64,000 bases of DNA from Sulfuritalea sp. GTDB lineage: Bacteria; Pseudomonadota; Gammaproteobacteria; Burkholderiales; Rhodocyclaceae. Shown piece by piece: positions 57,088-64,000 of the stretch. A model generated the notes under the pieces. That model searched no databases. It was not told where the DNA came from and worked only from the letters and a program-made list of their open reading frames with translations. Positions within the stretch are counted from its first letter, which is position 1. Each line of letters starts with the position of its first letter. Made by a program: the position numbers and the translations under genes. Location: the NCBI GenBank assembly GCA_016712985.1, contig JADJQA010000004.1, forward strand, positions 1-64,000, given 5' to 3'.

Positions 57088-58650
57088 TCACGGCACTGCG
57101 ACCGCATTATTTGTGGTAATCGTCGCCGTTTCGCCCTTAATCGGGTGGAGCAGGCTGGCTGCGTCGTCAAGCAGGTCGTCGTGCAGCTCGCCATCGGGAT
57201 CAGTGACGCATAGCGCTTCGAAATGACCGCGATACCGTTCCGGAATCCTGATCCGGGGGCGGTACAGCGACCCCAGCGGTTCAGAACTGGCAAGGTAACT
57301 GCGGCAGCCGTCCCGGCCGAGCGGAATGCCGTCGCGGCCATTGCTGCCGAAACGCGGGTAGCTCATCGCCCAGGTGTTTCCCAGGCCGCTCAACAGCCCC
57401 CAGTGCGATAGCGTAGCGCGATAGCGGCAAAAGAATCGCCATGCATGCAATGCCAACTGGCGTTTCGCCATCAGCCCCTGATCCATGCGGGCAGCAAAGG
57501 CCACGGCCTGGTCGATGGGGTCGACGGGGTGACAGACGAGCGATCGCCCATCCATGTCGCGCAGCTTGACGTTCGGCAAGAACAGGCCCTCGCGCAGCCG
57601 GCTGCCGAACAGCGGCGTCCCCAGCATCGGGATGGTAAAACTGATGAAGCTCGGCAGGGTAATACATGGGTTGGCGACGATAAGTTCGGTTTCAGCCAGC
57701 ACCTCATCGATCCTTTGGTCCGCCAGGTCGAAAATTAGACCGTAGTGGAAGACCAGACCAGCCTCCAGACACGAGCGGATGGTCTCCTCCTGCGGCAGCA
57801 CCAGATTTTGCTTCTTGTTGAAGGCGGTGACCTGCGCGCGGCTGAACGACTCGACGCCGCTAAAAAATCCGATGCAGCCGGATTCGCGTGCCAGCGAGAG
57901 GTTTTCGGCGCTGGTGAAGAAATCGGCGGTGACCAGCGCCGCCCAGCCGCCGAATTTCCCTTGCTCGAACAGTTCCTTGAGGAGTGCCATCCGCGCCCTG
58001 GAATAGGCGCGCGGGCCACCAAAAAAGTTCTGGTCGAGGAACATGACACACTCGCGGTGGCCAAGCGCCTCGATCTGCCGGCGCACATCGTCCAGGTCGT
58101 AGGCCATGAACTGGCGATCTTCGGCGGTCATGGCGCAAAAGCTGCAGCGGAAGTTGCAGTTGCGGGAGGCTTCCGCGTAGCCAATGATGCGACTCCCGGG
58201 CGACAGATCATGGCGCGGAACGGGCGCTTCGGCAGCGTGCCCCGGGCCAAAGACCTCATCGACCACCGATACCATCTGCTCTACATCGTCGCCGCAGACG
58301 AAATCGAAGTAGCGGCGGCTGAGATTCGGCAGCATTCGCGCCAAAGGCCCACCCATGGCCACGACGATGCCTGGATTGACCGTTCTGGCATACGCCGTCA
58401 CCTGCTTCATGCGGTCGAACGCCGGGTTGAGGCCGGTCAGTACCAGCAGATCCGCCCATTGCAGCGCGCCAAGATCCTCGAAAGGACCGTCGCGAAACTC
58501 GCAGGCGAGCCGGATATCGACGCGGGGCGGGTCCAGCATTCCGGCCAGTACCGCCGGCGCAATCGACTGTGGCACGACCCAGGGGTTCCCCCGTGCGCTG
58601 CGGTGGTTGTCGGAATAGCAGTTGACGATCAGAATTCGTGGCTTGGACAT
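57088..58650 (-). CDS. radical SAM protein with N-terminal B12-binding-like domain
   Basis: This enzyme of 520 residues has an N-terminal Rossmann part like the B12-binding domains of radical SAM enzymes (about 1-150; PRILIVNCYSDN, LTGLNPAF, VAMGGPLARMLP) and a radical SAM domain with the CxxxCxxC cluster CNFRCSFC (about residue 170). No DxHxxG cobalamin signature is evident, so B12 binding is open. The C-terminal part with many Arg, Trp and Phe is unknown. It starts 18 bases after the patatin gene stop, so they are an operon. The substrate is unknown; a lipid would suit the neighbour. Confidence 0.78.
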   Translation of the reverse strand: MSKPRILIVNCYSDNHRSARGNPWVVPQSIAPAVLAGMLDPPRVDIRLACEFRDGPFEDLGALQWADLLVLTGLNPAFDRMKQVTAYARTVNPGIVVAMGGPLARMLPNLSRRYFDFVCGDDVEQMVSVVDEVFGPGHAAEAPVPRHDLSPGSRIIGYAEASRNCNFRCSFCAMTAEDRQFMAYDLDDVRRQIEALGHRECVMFLDQNFFGGPRAYSRARMALLKELFEQGKFGGWAALVTADFFTSAENLSLARESGCIGFFSGVESFSRAQVTAFNKKQNLVLPQEETIRSCLEAGLVFHYGLIFDLADQRIDEVLAETELIVANPCITLPSFISFTIPMLGTPLFGSRLREGLFLPNVKLRDMDGRSLVCHPVDPIDQAVAFAARMDQGLMAKRQLALHAWRFFCRYRATLSHWGLLSGLGNTWAMSYPRFGSNGRDGIPLGRDGCRSYLASSEPLGSLYRPRIRIPERYRGHFEALCVTDPDGELHDDLLDDAASLLHPIKGETATITTNNAVAVP

Positions 58651-58668
58651 GCGGGGCTTGATCCGCTG

Positions 58669-59982
58669 TCACTGAGACGACAGCGCGGTCCAGGCGGCTT
58701 TGGCGTCGCTGTACCAGCGATGACCGATTTCACACAGGCGATCGGTGTTCTGCAAGGTTGGCGAGGGCGACTGCGAAGGCGGCGATGTCCAGATCCCGCA
58801 ACCCCGGACCGGCTGATTGTGCCAGCCATCACGTAACCACCCGTCGCATAGCCGCCTGATCAAGTCGACGTCGTCTTGCCTGCTTGCCGAGATATCCATC
58901 ACGGCGATGCGGCGGAACTCTTCGACAGTCCAGCCGGCCGGAACGGTCCATTGCCCCGTCGTGCGATCGATGATCGGCTGAATCACCGGATTCATGCGCA
59001 CAACCGCGGTTTCGGTGTAGGGACAACACGAGACGTCAAGCGGCAGCCCGCCGTCGAGCATCAGGTGGGCGATGAAGGTGTGCGCGTCCGGAGGGTCGGC
59101 GATGATCGTCTTGCCGACCTTGACCAGTTCAGGGAGGAAGCCGGTCTTGGCGCGCGACCGACAGAGCGCATCCGGGATCCCTTGGGTGCCCTGTTCGGGC
59201 AGAAAAACCGTGCTGGTGCCGAGCGACAGCACGCCGATGTCGCGGCGCGGAACGCCCAGGGCGATTGCCTCGACAACGCCCGCCAGCACCGGATTGTTGT
59301 AGCCGGTCATTGCGCCGTCCCAGAAGCGACAGCCGTCAAACTCGGCCGGCTTGTCAAACCATTTGATCGGTGCGGTACTTGAAGCATGCGCCGCTTGCGC
59401 CAGCGTCGCGCGTTGCTGCCGATGCGGAAAGCTGGCTGCGGGGCTGCTGACATTGCTGCGCATCATGCGCGCCCGGTCGCGATCGAAGTCGTAGGTGACA
59501 AAAAGGAAGGACATGGGGCGGACCGCCTCATTGCGCCGCGCCCGCACGGAAGTGATACTGTCGTTGAGGATTCCGTGCAGGTCCTGAAGCGATGTGCTGC
59601 CCATCACGGGCAGTATGCGGTGCAGGAAGGCAAGCTTGCCGTCGGTCGAAAAACGCTGGCCGACCGGACTGGAAGGTGAAAAAACGCCGGTAAGCAACTG
59701 CAATAGACTCCTGTACCAGGGCAAGCGCCCGAAAAGTGCGTGGCGATTGACCGGGTTGTCGAACAGACCGAAGATTTCACGCGGCGCATAACCCTCGATC
59801 AATGCTGCGGCGACGATCGCCCCGCCGGAGCAGGCCGACACCAGGTCAAAATGGCTGAGAACCTGATGCCCATCCTCGCCCGGAAACAGATCATCAAGCA
59901 CCTGCGCCTGAATCAACGCAAACGTGCCGCCACCGTCGAGCGACAAGATGCGGAAGGGCTTTTTGCTGGAGCTGGATTCCAT
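58669..59982 (-). CDS. patatin-like phospholipase
   Basis: This lipase-type protein of 437 residues has the patatin features: oxyanion loop SLDGGGTFALIQ (about residue 16 on), nucleophile site ACSGGAIVA (GxSxG-like but with Ala in the first position) and the dyad aspartate in WDGAMTGYNNP. The DG motif has Ala instead of the second Gly. I start at ATG 59982; the frame opens further upstream with a TTG and an AGGAG near 60013, so a somewhat longer form is possible. Similar lipases act as defence effectors, but no cyclase gene lies near. It leads the operon with the radical SAM gene. Confidence 0.8.
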   Translation of the reverse strand: MESSSSKKPFRILSLDGGGTFALIQAQVLDDLFPGEDGHQVLSHFDLVSACSGGAIVAAALIEGYAPREIFGLFDNPVNRHALFGRLPWYRSLLQLLTGVFSPSSPVGQRFSTDGKLAFLHRILPVMGSTSLQDLHGILNDSITSVRARRNEAVRPMSFLFVTYDFDRDRARMMRSNVSSPAASFPHRQQRATLAQAAHASSTAPIKWFDKPAEFDGCRFWDGAMTGYNNPVLAGVVEAIALGVPRRDIGVLSLGTSTVFLPEQGTQGIPDALCRSRAKTGFLPELVKVGKTIIADPPDAHTFIAHLMLDGGLPLDVSCCPYTETAVVRMNPVIQPIIDRTTGQWTVPAGWTVEEFRRIAVMDISASRQDDVDLIRRLCDGWLRDGWHNQPVRGCGIWTSPPSQSPSPTLQNTDRLCEIGHRWYSDAKAAWTALSSQ

Positions 59983-60027
59983 CGGCAAGGTTTCCAAGAA
60001 GCTACTGAGTCTCCTTTTTATCGACAA

Positions 60028-60308
60028 TTTAGACAGACGATATTATGCGCCAAGTTAGCGTCGCATGATTTGGGTCCCAGCCAGTGGTACAAGCGCGCGA
60101 ACTGCGTCGCCGCGGTGGCGCCGAGGACCACCACCGTGCGTGTGAACCGTCGGTCACCGGAGCAGGTCGGCAAGGTGAGATCTGCGGCACTGCAAGCTGA
60201 TCTGAGAGTCTGTGAGAATCTTCCCCGGGCGTCCCTGCCACGCCACGCCACGCACATGGGCTATGATGACGAAGTCATTTGCAGCATCGAGTGATGACCG
60301 TGCCTGCG
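60028..60308. other. intergenic region upstream of the patatin gene
   Basis: No gene is supported. The part near 60030-60060 is AT-rich and could hold the promoter of the patatin operon. Confidence 0.4.
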
Positions 60309-60398
60309 ACTTAACCCCTCTTCGCCGACGCCGCGATGCCCCCGTTGGGCGCGAGTCCGCCAGAAGCTGCGAAGGCGACACTACCAAAGGCGTTAGAC
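60309..60398 (-). other. attC-like integron recombination site (candidate)
   Basis: On the minus strand the 90-base stretch starts with GTCTAAC and ends GTTAAGT, matching the RYYYAAC ... GTTRRRY cores of integron attC sites, and the plus-strand end reads GCGTTAGAC as in well-known sites. The stop codon TAA of the 60393-60626 gene falls inside GTCTAAC, as in gene cassettes. Internal complementarity is only partial (TAAC and TCGCC pairs, GCCC/GGGC hairpin), so I give low confidence. Confidence 0.3.
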
Positions 60399-60626
60399 CG
60401 TGTCTTGACGCGGAGCCGCACGCAGCTCGAATTTCGTGCCTGCGATCTGGAGTAACTGGGCACTGTGCATAATTGCCGATTGGATGCATTCGAAAGCCCG
60501 CTCGAAGCGGCTCCCCAGGGAATCGAAGTAATTCAGCGGGCTGTCATTTGGGACGAACACGCCATCTTCGGAATCACGGCACACGCCGCCTCGACCAATT
60601 GCTTCAAGCTTGTTCGTAACGGCCAC
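60393..60626 (-). CDS. small hypothetical protein, possible cassette gene
   Basis: This 77-residue protein, starting with GTG 60626, is of ordinary composition (GVFVPNDSPLNYFDSLGSRFERAFE). No family is recognised. It is the third of three close minus-strand genes and its stop lies inside the attC-like word GTCTAAC. Confidence 0.4.
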   Translation of the reverse strand: MAVTNKLEAIGRGGVCRDSEDGVFVPNDSPLNYFDSLGSRFERAFECIQSAIMHSAQLLQIAGTKFELRAAPRQDTV

Positions 60627-60641
60627 TGAAGTAATGTTCCC

Positions 60642-61190
60642 TTACAACCTCGTGTATTTGATCCGATCCAGGGCTGCTTGATCAATCAACCGTGCCAACT
60701 TTCCAGAGGGTCTCCAATTTCCACCTTGAGAAACAAAGCGAGTCGCCGCATCAACAACGACTAACGTTTCCTCCGATTCCGTGGCCAATGGAGCCAGCGC
60801 TAGTTCCGCTCGAGCCCATTGTTGCTGTTGAAATGCTGCCGCATCAACGCACCCTTCAGCATCAAAAACAAGGAAGCTGAACGCTACGCGAAAGACGCGA
60901 ATGGCTCGGCGATCCTGCATTTCCACGAGGACATCAGTCATGCGCATCCTGGTTCCCGCGAATTGGGGCCAAGGGTGGTTTTCGGGATCACGGACCATCA
61001 GGTCAAACTTGGTGTTCGGCAGGCGATACAGGCGGTCAACTTGGTCGAGCAAGAACCTCCGGCACGAGATCCCTGTCACATGCCCACTTTGCCGCGATCT
61101 CTTTAGGGCGGCGTCTCGGGCGGCTCGCGCCGTGCCCAGCGCGATGACCCTGCTACCTCGGTCAGGTAATGGTGACTTCATTGGCAACAT
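60642..61190 (-). CDS. hypothetical protein (about 182 aa)
   Basis: This soluble protein has conserved-looking parts SCRRFLLDQVDRLYRLPNTKFDLMVRD and VFRVAFSFLVFDAEGCVDA. It starts at ATG 61190 or ATG 61181. It overlaps the end of the upstream gene by 29 bases and ends 15 bases before the next, which supports a joint transcript. I do not recognise a family. Confidence 0.5.
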   Translation of the reverse strand: MLPMKSPLPDRGSRVIALGTARAARDAALKRSRQSGHVTGISCRRFLLDQVDRLYRLPNTKFDLMVRDPENHPWPQFAGTRMRMTDVLVEMQDRRAIRVFRVAFSFLVFDAEGCVDAAAFQQQQWARAELALAPLATESEETLVVVDAATRFVSQGGNWRPSGKLARLIDQAALDRIKYTRL

Positions 61191-61443
61191 CGATCTCGTA
61201 GTCGTGGTCAGGGACCGATTGCCCGGTGATGCAAGCAAAGCAACCAGGGCCAGTCTGCGATGAGCCAATAATCCAGATCGGTGCCCCGCACTGGCAACGA
61301 ACTCCGGAGCGGTGGGAGTCAATGGCAGACTTCACTTGTTGGGTGACTTCCACACGCTTGGCGCCTGGGTTTGCGCGTAGGTGCAATTCGACGTAGTCGC
61401 AGAGGTTGATTGGCGTAAAACCAGTTTTCACGAGCGCGCTCAC
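61162..61443 (-). CDS. small protein with a CxC/CxxC zinc-ribbon-like motif
   Basis: This 93-residue protein begins with GTG 61443. In the middle lies CQCGAPIWIIG followed by GCFACITG, a four-cysteine pattern like a zinc ribbon. It leads the three-gene minus-strand group. The function is unknown. Confidence 0.5.
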   Translation of the reverse strand: MSALVKTGFTPINLCDYVELHLRANPGAKRVEVTQQVKSAIDSHRSGVRCQCGAPIWIIGSSQTGPGCFACITGQSVPDHDYEIDVANEVTIT

Positions 61444-62021
61444 CGAGACAGAGAGGGTCTGATTTTCTCATACCAGATGCGGAGGCTGCATTCGCTGTTG
61501 GCGGAATTGCTTGTTGGTAGCAACTCGTTAGTCGCAGCGGGTTGGCTGAAGCGCGTTGGCCCGGCTGGCAATTGCTTCTGCCGTGATGACCTGATGGGCC
61601 AGCTATGTCCGGTGCACTCGGTGACCACCGGCCACGACCCGCCACCGGAACTTCAACGGCTCCGTCGAGATTTCCGTACTTGCGAAGTTCGGCCCTTGGC
61701 AATGGTGTGACGCATTGCCAAAGGAAAGCAATCCTTCTCGCGTCTGTCAGGCTAGATTGCCAGCGGATTACTGAACGGGTTGTGTATTTCCTGCAGACGG
61801 ACAAGCAGCGTGTCCTGCTCGCCGGCGCCGACGCAGTGCGGCGCGCGGGGAAAGCCACCGACCGGCTCAAGCCCTCACCGCTCACAGAAATTGACCCGCC
61901 GTATGCTCAAGAATCTGACCCACCCGTTGCCACGGAGAGGCGGGCTGTGCTGACCGTGTAAAGAGTGGTGAGCAGAAGGTGATGAAGATGACGCTCATTG
62001 GAATCAACCCAGTGAGAAGTC
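61444..62021. other. 578 bases without a recognisable gene, IS-like debris
   Basis: Several open frames exist here, but none resembles a protein I know, and their composition looks random. Near 61880-61930 the words AATTGACCC and CTGACCCACCC appear, as around IS21-type elements, so this may be the decayed end of a transposon. Confidence 0.35.
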
Positions 62022-62468
62022 ATGAAGGAAAGCCGGCCATGCGCGGGGTGCAAGAAGCACTTTCATCCGCGCCCGCAGAGTCCGCAGCAACAATTCTGTA
62101 GCGAATCGATCTGCCAGAAAGAAAGGCGCAGGCGCTGGCAAGCGGCGAAACGCCAGAACGATCCGGACTACCGGGAGAACCAGGCGCGGGCACAGGCCAA
62201 GTGGGCCAAGGCGAACCGATCGTACTGGTCGGCCTACCGGGAACGCCACCCGGACTACGTGAAACGAAACCGCGAGCGGCAACGGGAACGCGACACCCGG
62301 CGACGCGTCACGTCCGTGCTTGCCAAGAGTGACGCGTGGGCGCCTGAAACCGGCGTGCCCTCAGGGATTTACCGGCTCAGCCGGGTCACGGGTGACGAAC
62401 TTGCAAAGAGTGACGCGTGGATGGTTCGAATCACCGACGTATCAAGACCTTGCGCAGCGACGGGCTGA
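62022..62468 (+). CDS. zinc-finger-like protein of an IS21-associated cassette
   Basis: This basic protein of 148 residues has an N-terminal cysteine motif CAGCKKHFHPRP...FCSESICQKERRRRWQ and a long Arg/Lys-rich helix with the repeated ER-HPDYV pattern. I recall such proteins beside ParB-like genes and IS21 transposases; this is memory of context, not proof of function. The C-terminal part contains a repeated 21-base unit (62319-62339 and 62400-62420, two differences), so this end may have been changed by a duplication. Confidence 0.6.
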   Translation: MKESRPCAGCKKHFHPRPQSPQQQFCSESICQKERRRRWQAAKRQNDPDYRENQARAQAKWAKANRSYWSAYRERHPDYVKRNRERQRERDTRRRVTSVLAKSDAWAPETGVPSGIYRLSRVTGDELAKSDAWMVRITDVSRPCAATG

Positions 62469-62525
62469 TCTTGCAAAGAGAGGACGTCATCGCCAAGGGC
62501 CGGGCAACGGCTTACTGTGCCGGCC

Positions 62526-62843
62526 ATGGCGACGAATGACGAAATCGACCTGCACCGACTGGACCTGCGCTTTGCCCCGGCACGCCTGATCGTCCCTGGA
62601 GCGGTGGCTGCCCTGGCTCGTTCCATCGAACACAGCGGGCAACTGGTGCCGTGCATCACCGTCAGCGAAGTGGACGGCAGCGGCCTGATCCTGATCGATG
62701 GCTACCGGCGCATCGAAGCCCTGCGCCGGCTGGGTCGGGACACCGCCCGGATCGAAACCTGGACCTGCTCGCTGGCGCAGGGCTTGCTGTCCTTCTTCGC
62801 CCGCCATGGGCCACCTCCAGGTAGGCTTGGTGCGTCTCGATAA
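62526..62843 (+). pseudogene. ParB N-terminal domain protein, truncated
   Basis: The protein begins like ParB/Spo0J nuclease-fold domains: RFAPARLIVPGAVAALARSIEHSGQLVPC, then LILIDGYRRIEALRRLGRDTARI. Only about the first 95 residues are in order. After LAQGLLSFFAR (about 62800) the reading enters the inverted transposase sequence and stops at 62843. ATG 62526 is used. It belongs with the zinc-finger gene before it as one cassette. Confidence 0.65.
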
Positions 62844-63557
62844 CGCGTTGCTCATTCTTCTCTTGCTGCGCCTCATTACGTCCCTTGCGGCGCTTTGTGC
62901 TCTGCGCCGCGCGCAGGTGCCGCTTGACCTGCTTGACGTTGTAGGCGTGCTGCCGCCAGTCGCTCGATCCTTGATCGGCGCTGAGACGCGCCGTCAGTTC
63001 GATGACCTTGCGACAGGCGTCAAAGAGCAGGCTGATATCGGTCGGGTAATGCACATTCGTCTCAACCACGAAAGAGTCGCAACGCCCACGCAGGACTTCG
63101 CCGACCTTTTTTTTACCAGGTCATGACCGGTATCCACGACGATCTGGTTGATCTTGCCCAGCAACTCCGGTGTGAATAGGCTGACATTGTCCTTCAGCGT
63201 TTGGAAATGATATGACGCCGGATCGAACAGGCCATGGCCGAGCCTCTGCCGGATGGCGTTGTGCTGATTGACCAATTCGTGCAAACGGTCGTGGTCGATG
63301 CTCAGGTCAAGCCGGATGACGCCGCAGACGACGATCGACCAGAACGTCATTCCGGGTCGCCCCGTTAGCTTGCTTACCTCCGGTGCCAACTCTGTCTCAA
63401 GCAGATGGAAGATCTTCGCGCGCGTGTTCTGGTCTATGTACAGGTGCGGCAACCCTCTCAGAATCTGCGGAATGTCGTCGCGTGACTTGGCGTCGAGAAC
63501 GATTCGGGAAACATCCACTTCGCCGATGTGCATCTGGGTGTTTTGAACAACTCGCAT
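62800..63557 (-). pseudogene. ISNCY-family transposase, frameshifted and truncated
   Basis: The protein starts MRVVQNTQMHIGEVDVSRI at ATG 63557 and follows the ISNCY-type transposase: LRGLPHLYIDQNTR, RPGMTFWSIVVCGVIRLDLSIDHDRLHELVNQH, SYHFQTLKDNVSLFTPELL, VDTGHDLVKK. At the run of eight T (plus strand 63107-63114) the frame changes; with nine it continues KVGEVLRGRCDSFVVETNVHYPTDISLLFDACRK. It goes on to EVAHGG and then ends at about 62800, where the ParB fragment begins. About one third of the protein is missing. Confidence 0.8.
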
Positions 63558-63812
63558 CGCCTGTCTCCGAAAAGTCGTCTGCTCATGTCATGCCGTAGCA
63601 GCCAGTATAATGCTTATGGTCTACAGCGGCCAAGCCTTTCAAACGGAAACGAAGAAAAATTCATCGTCCGATTCCGCTCCGCTTCTGGCGCGAAGATTCC
63701 CTCCGTTATCGGTAATCAGACCTGCATTTCCGTGCTCCCAGCCACGCTTGACCCCTCCGCCGTCCATTCTTCGGCACCGCAAGAATGACTGGATCCTTTG
63801 CTGCTGCTGGGA
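63558..63812. other. 255 bases behind the transposase start, no gene recognised
   Basis: Open frames here are short and unlike known proteins. The sequence near 63600 (CAGTATAATGC) may hold a promoter of the transposase or of the antitoxin gene. Confidence 0.4.
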
Positions 63813-64000
63813 TTGCTGAATTTTCGGTCGGGCACTACCTATGTTCGCGCTCGCATTGACACCGCCACAAAGGAAAGGGCTGCCGATGCGCTGGAAGCCA
63901 TGGGCTTGTCCATTTCGGACGCAATCCGCCTGTTGATGTTGCGCATCGCGGACGAGCGCCGTTTACCCTTCGAGGTCAAGGCGCCGAATGCCGCCACGCG
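63813..64000 (+). CDS. RelB/DinJ-type antitoxin, cut by the window end
   Basis: The frame reads TYVRARIDTATKERAADAL then EAMGLSISDAIRLLMLRIADERRLPFEVKAPNAAT, the ribbon-helix-helix DNA-binding region of RelB/DinJ antitoxins. The usual start just before TTYVRARID is missing, so I use TTG 63813 as a lower limit; the 5' end may have been replaced by the neighbouring IS. The toxin gene would lie beyond position 64000. Confidence 0.75.
   Translation, partial: MLNFRSGTTYVRARIDTATKERAADALEAMGLSISDAIRLLMLRIADERRLPFEVKAPNAAT

Noticed and set aside
58669..59982. Patatin gene as the effector of a CBASS-type defence system
   Set aside because: No cyclic-nucleotide synthase of that class or other defence gene is near; the neighbour is a radical SAM gene.
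61319..61885. Minus-strand open frame of 188 codons as a gene
   Set aside because: It overlaps a better-supported small gene, and no recognisable fold or motif appears.

Overview
The window looks like a chromosomal segment of a betaproteobacterium, most likely of the Rhodocyclales. This is inferred from high GC, the run of betaproteobacterial housekeeping genes (tyrB-uvrB-LMW-PTP / rne / rluC-gph-Rieske-sppA, ppk/ppx), and the number of cyclic-di-GMP genes. There are no species-level markers.

Layout. (1) About 1-13,400 is an accessory region. It starts with a broken IS1634-family transposase and an ISL3 transposase scrap. A piece of an integrative conjugative element follows, with F-type transfer genes and a MobH relaxase: TraF-like S26 peptidase, a small unknown, MobH/TraI relaxase, a divergent M48-like membrane protein, traW, traU, trbC, a traN divided over two genes, and two small exported unknowns. 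It ends next to the 3' end of a tRNA-Asn gene, a plausible integration site. (2) 13,400-27,300 is core: tyrB-like aminotransferase, uvrB, a small phosphatase, RNase E, rluC, a gph-like phosphatase, a Rieske protein, SppA-like peptidase and the divergent ppk/ppx polyphosphate pair. (3) 27,300-33,700 is a Mla/MCE lipid-transport operon (STAS-permease, ATPase, MCE protein, lipoprotein) running into a TauD-like oxygenase, an HDOD protein and a metallo-hydrolase. (4) 33,700-39,700 has an FprA-like NADPH-ferredoxin reductase divergent from a PaaA-like di-iron protein with a small partner, then RIO kinase, DUF1415, ArfB and a lipoprotein. (5) 39,700-46,800 is a c-di-GMP signalling island: a c-di-GMP-I riboswitch with a good promoter ahead of a PilZ-like protein, facing a GGDEF-EAL protein, an HD-GYP protein and an EAL-HDOD protein that all carry degenerate catalytic motifs, then an IclR regulator. 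(6) 46,800-54,000 holds a PolB-like exonuclease, an isochorismatase-type hydrolase and a beta-oxidation set (acyl-CoA dehydrogenase, 3-hydroxyacyl-CoA dehydrogenase/hydratase, thiolase). (7) 54,100-60,000 is a minus-strand group: patatin-like lipase, radical SAM protein, and a membrane 7TM-PAS-GGDEF-EAL protein with intact motifs. (8) 60,000-64,000 is accessory again: small unknown genes followed by an attC-like site, a zinc-finger plus ParB-like cassette, a truncated ISNCY-type transposase, and a RelB/DinJ antitoxin running off the end.

A caution for all readers: thirteen frameshifts in eleven genes (transposases, traF, traU, gph, mlaE, mlaD, reductase, EAL-HDOD, iclR, GGDEF-EAL) can each be repaired by adding one base, nearly always to a short run of identical bases. 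All go in the same direction. This pattern points to homopolymer under-calling in the assembly rather than gene decay, so I give the repaired gene spans and mark each site.
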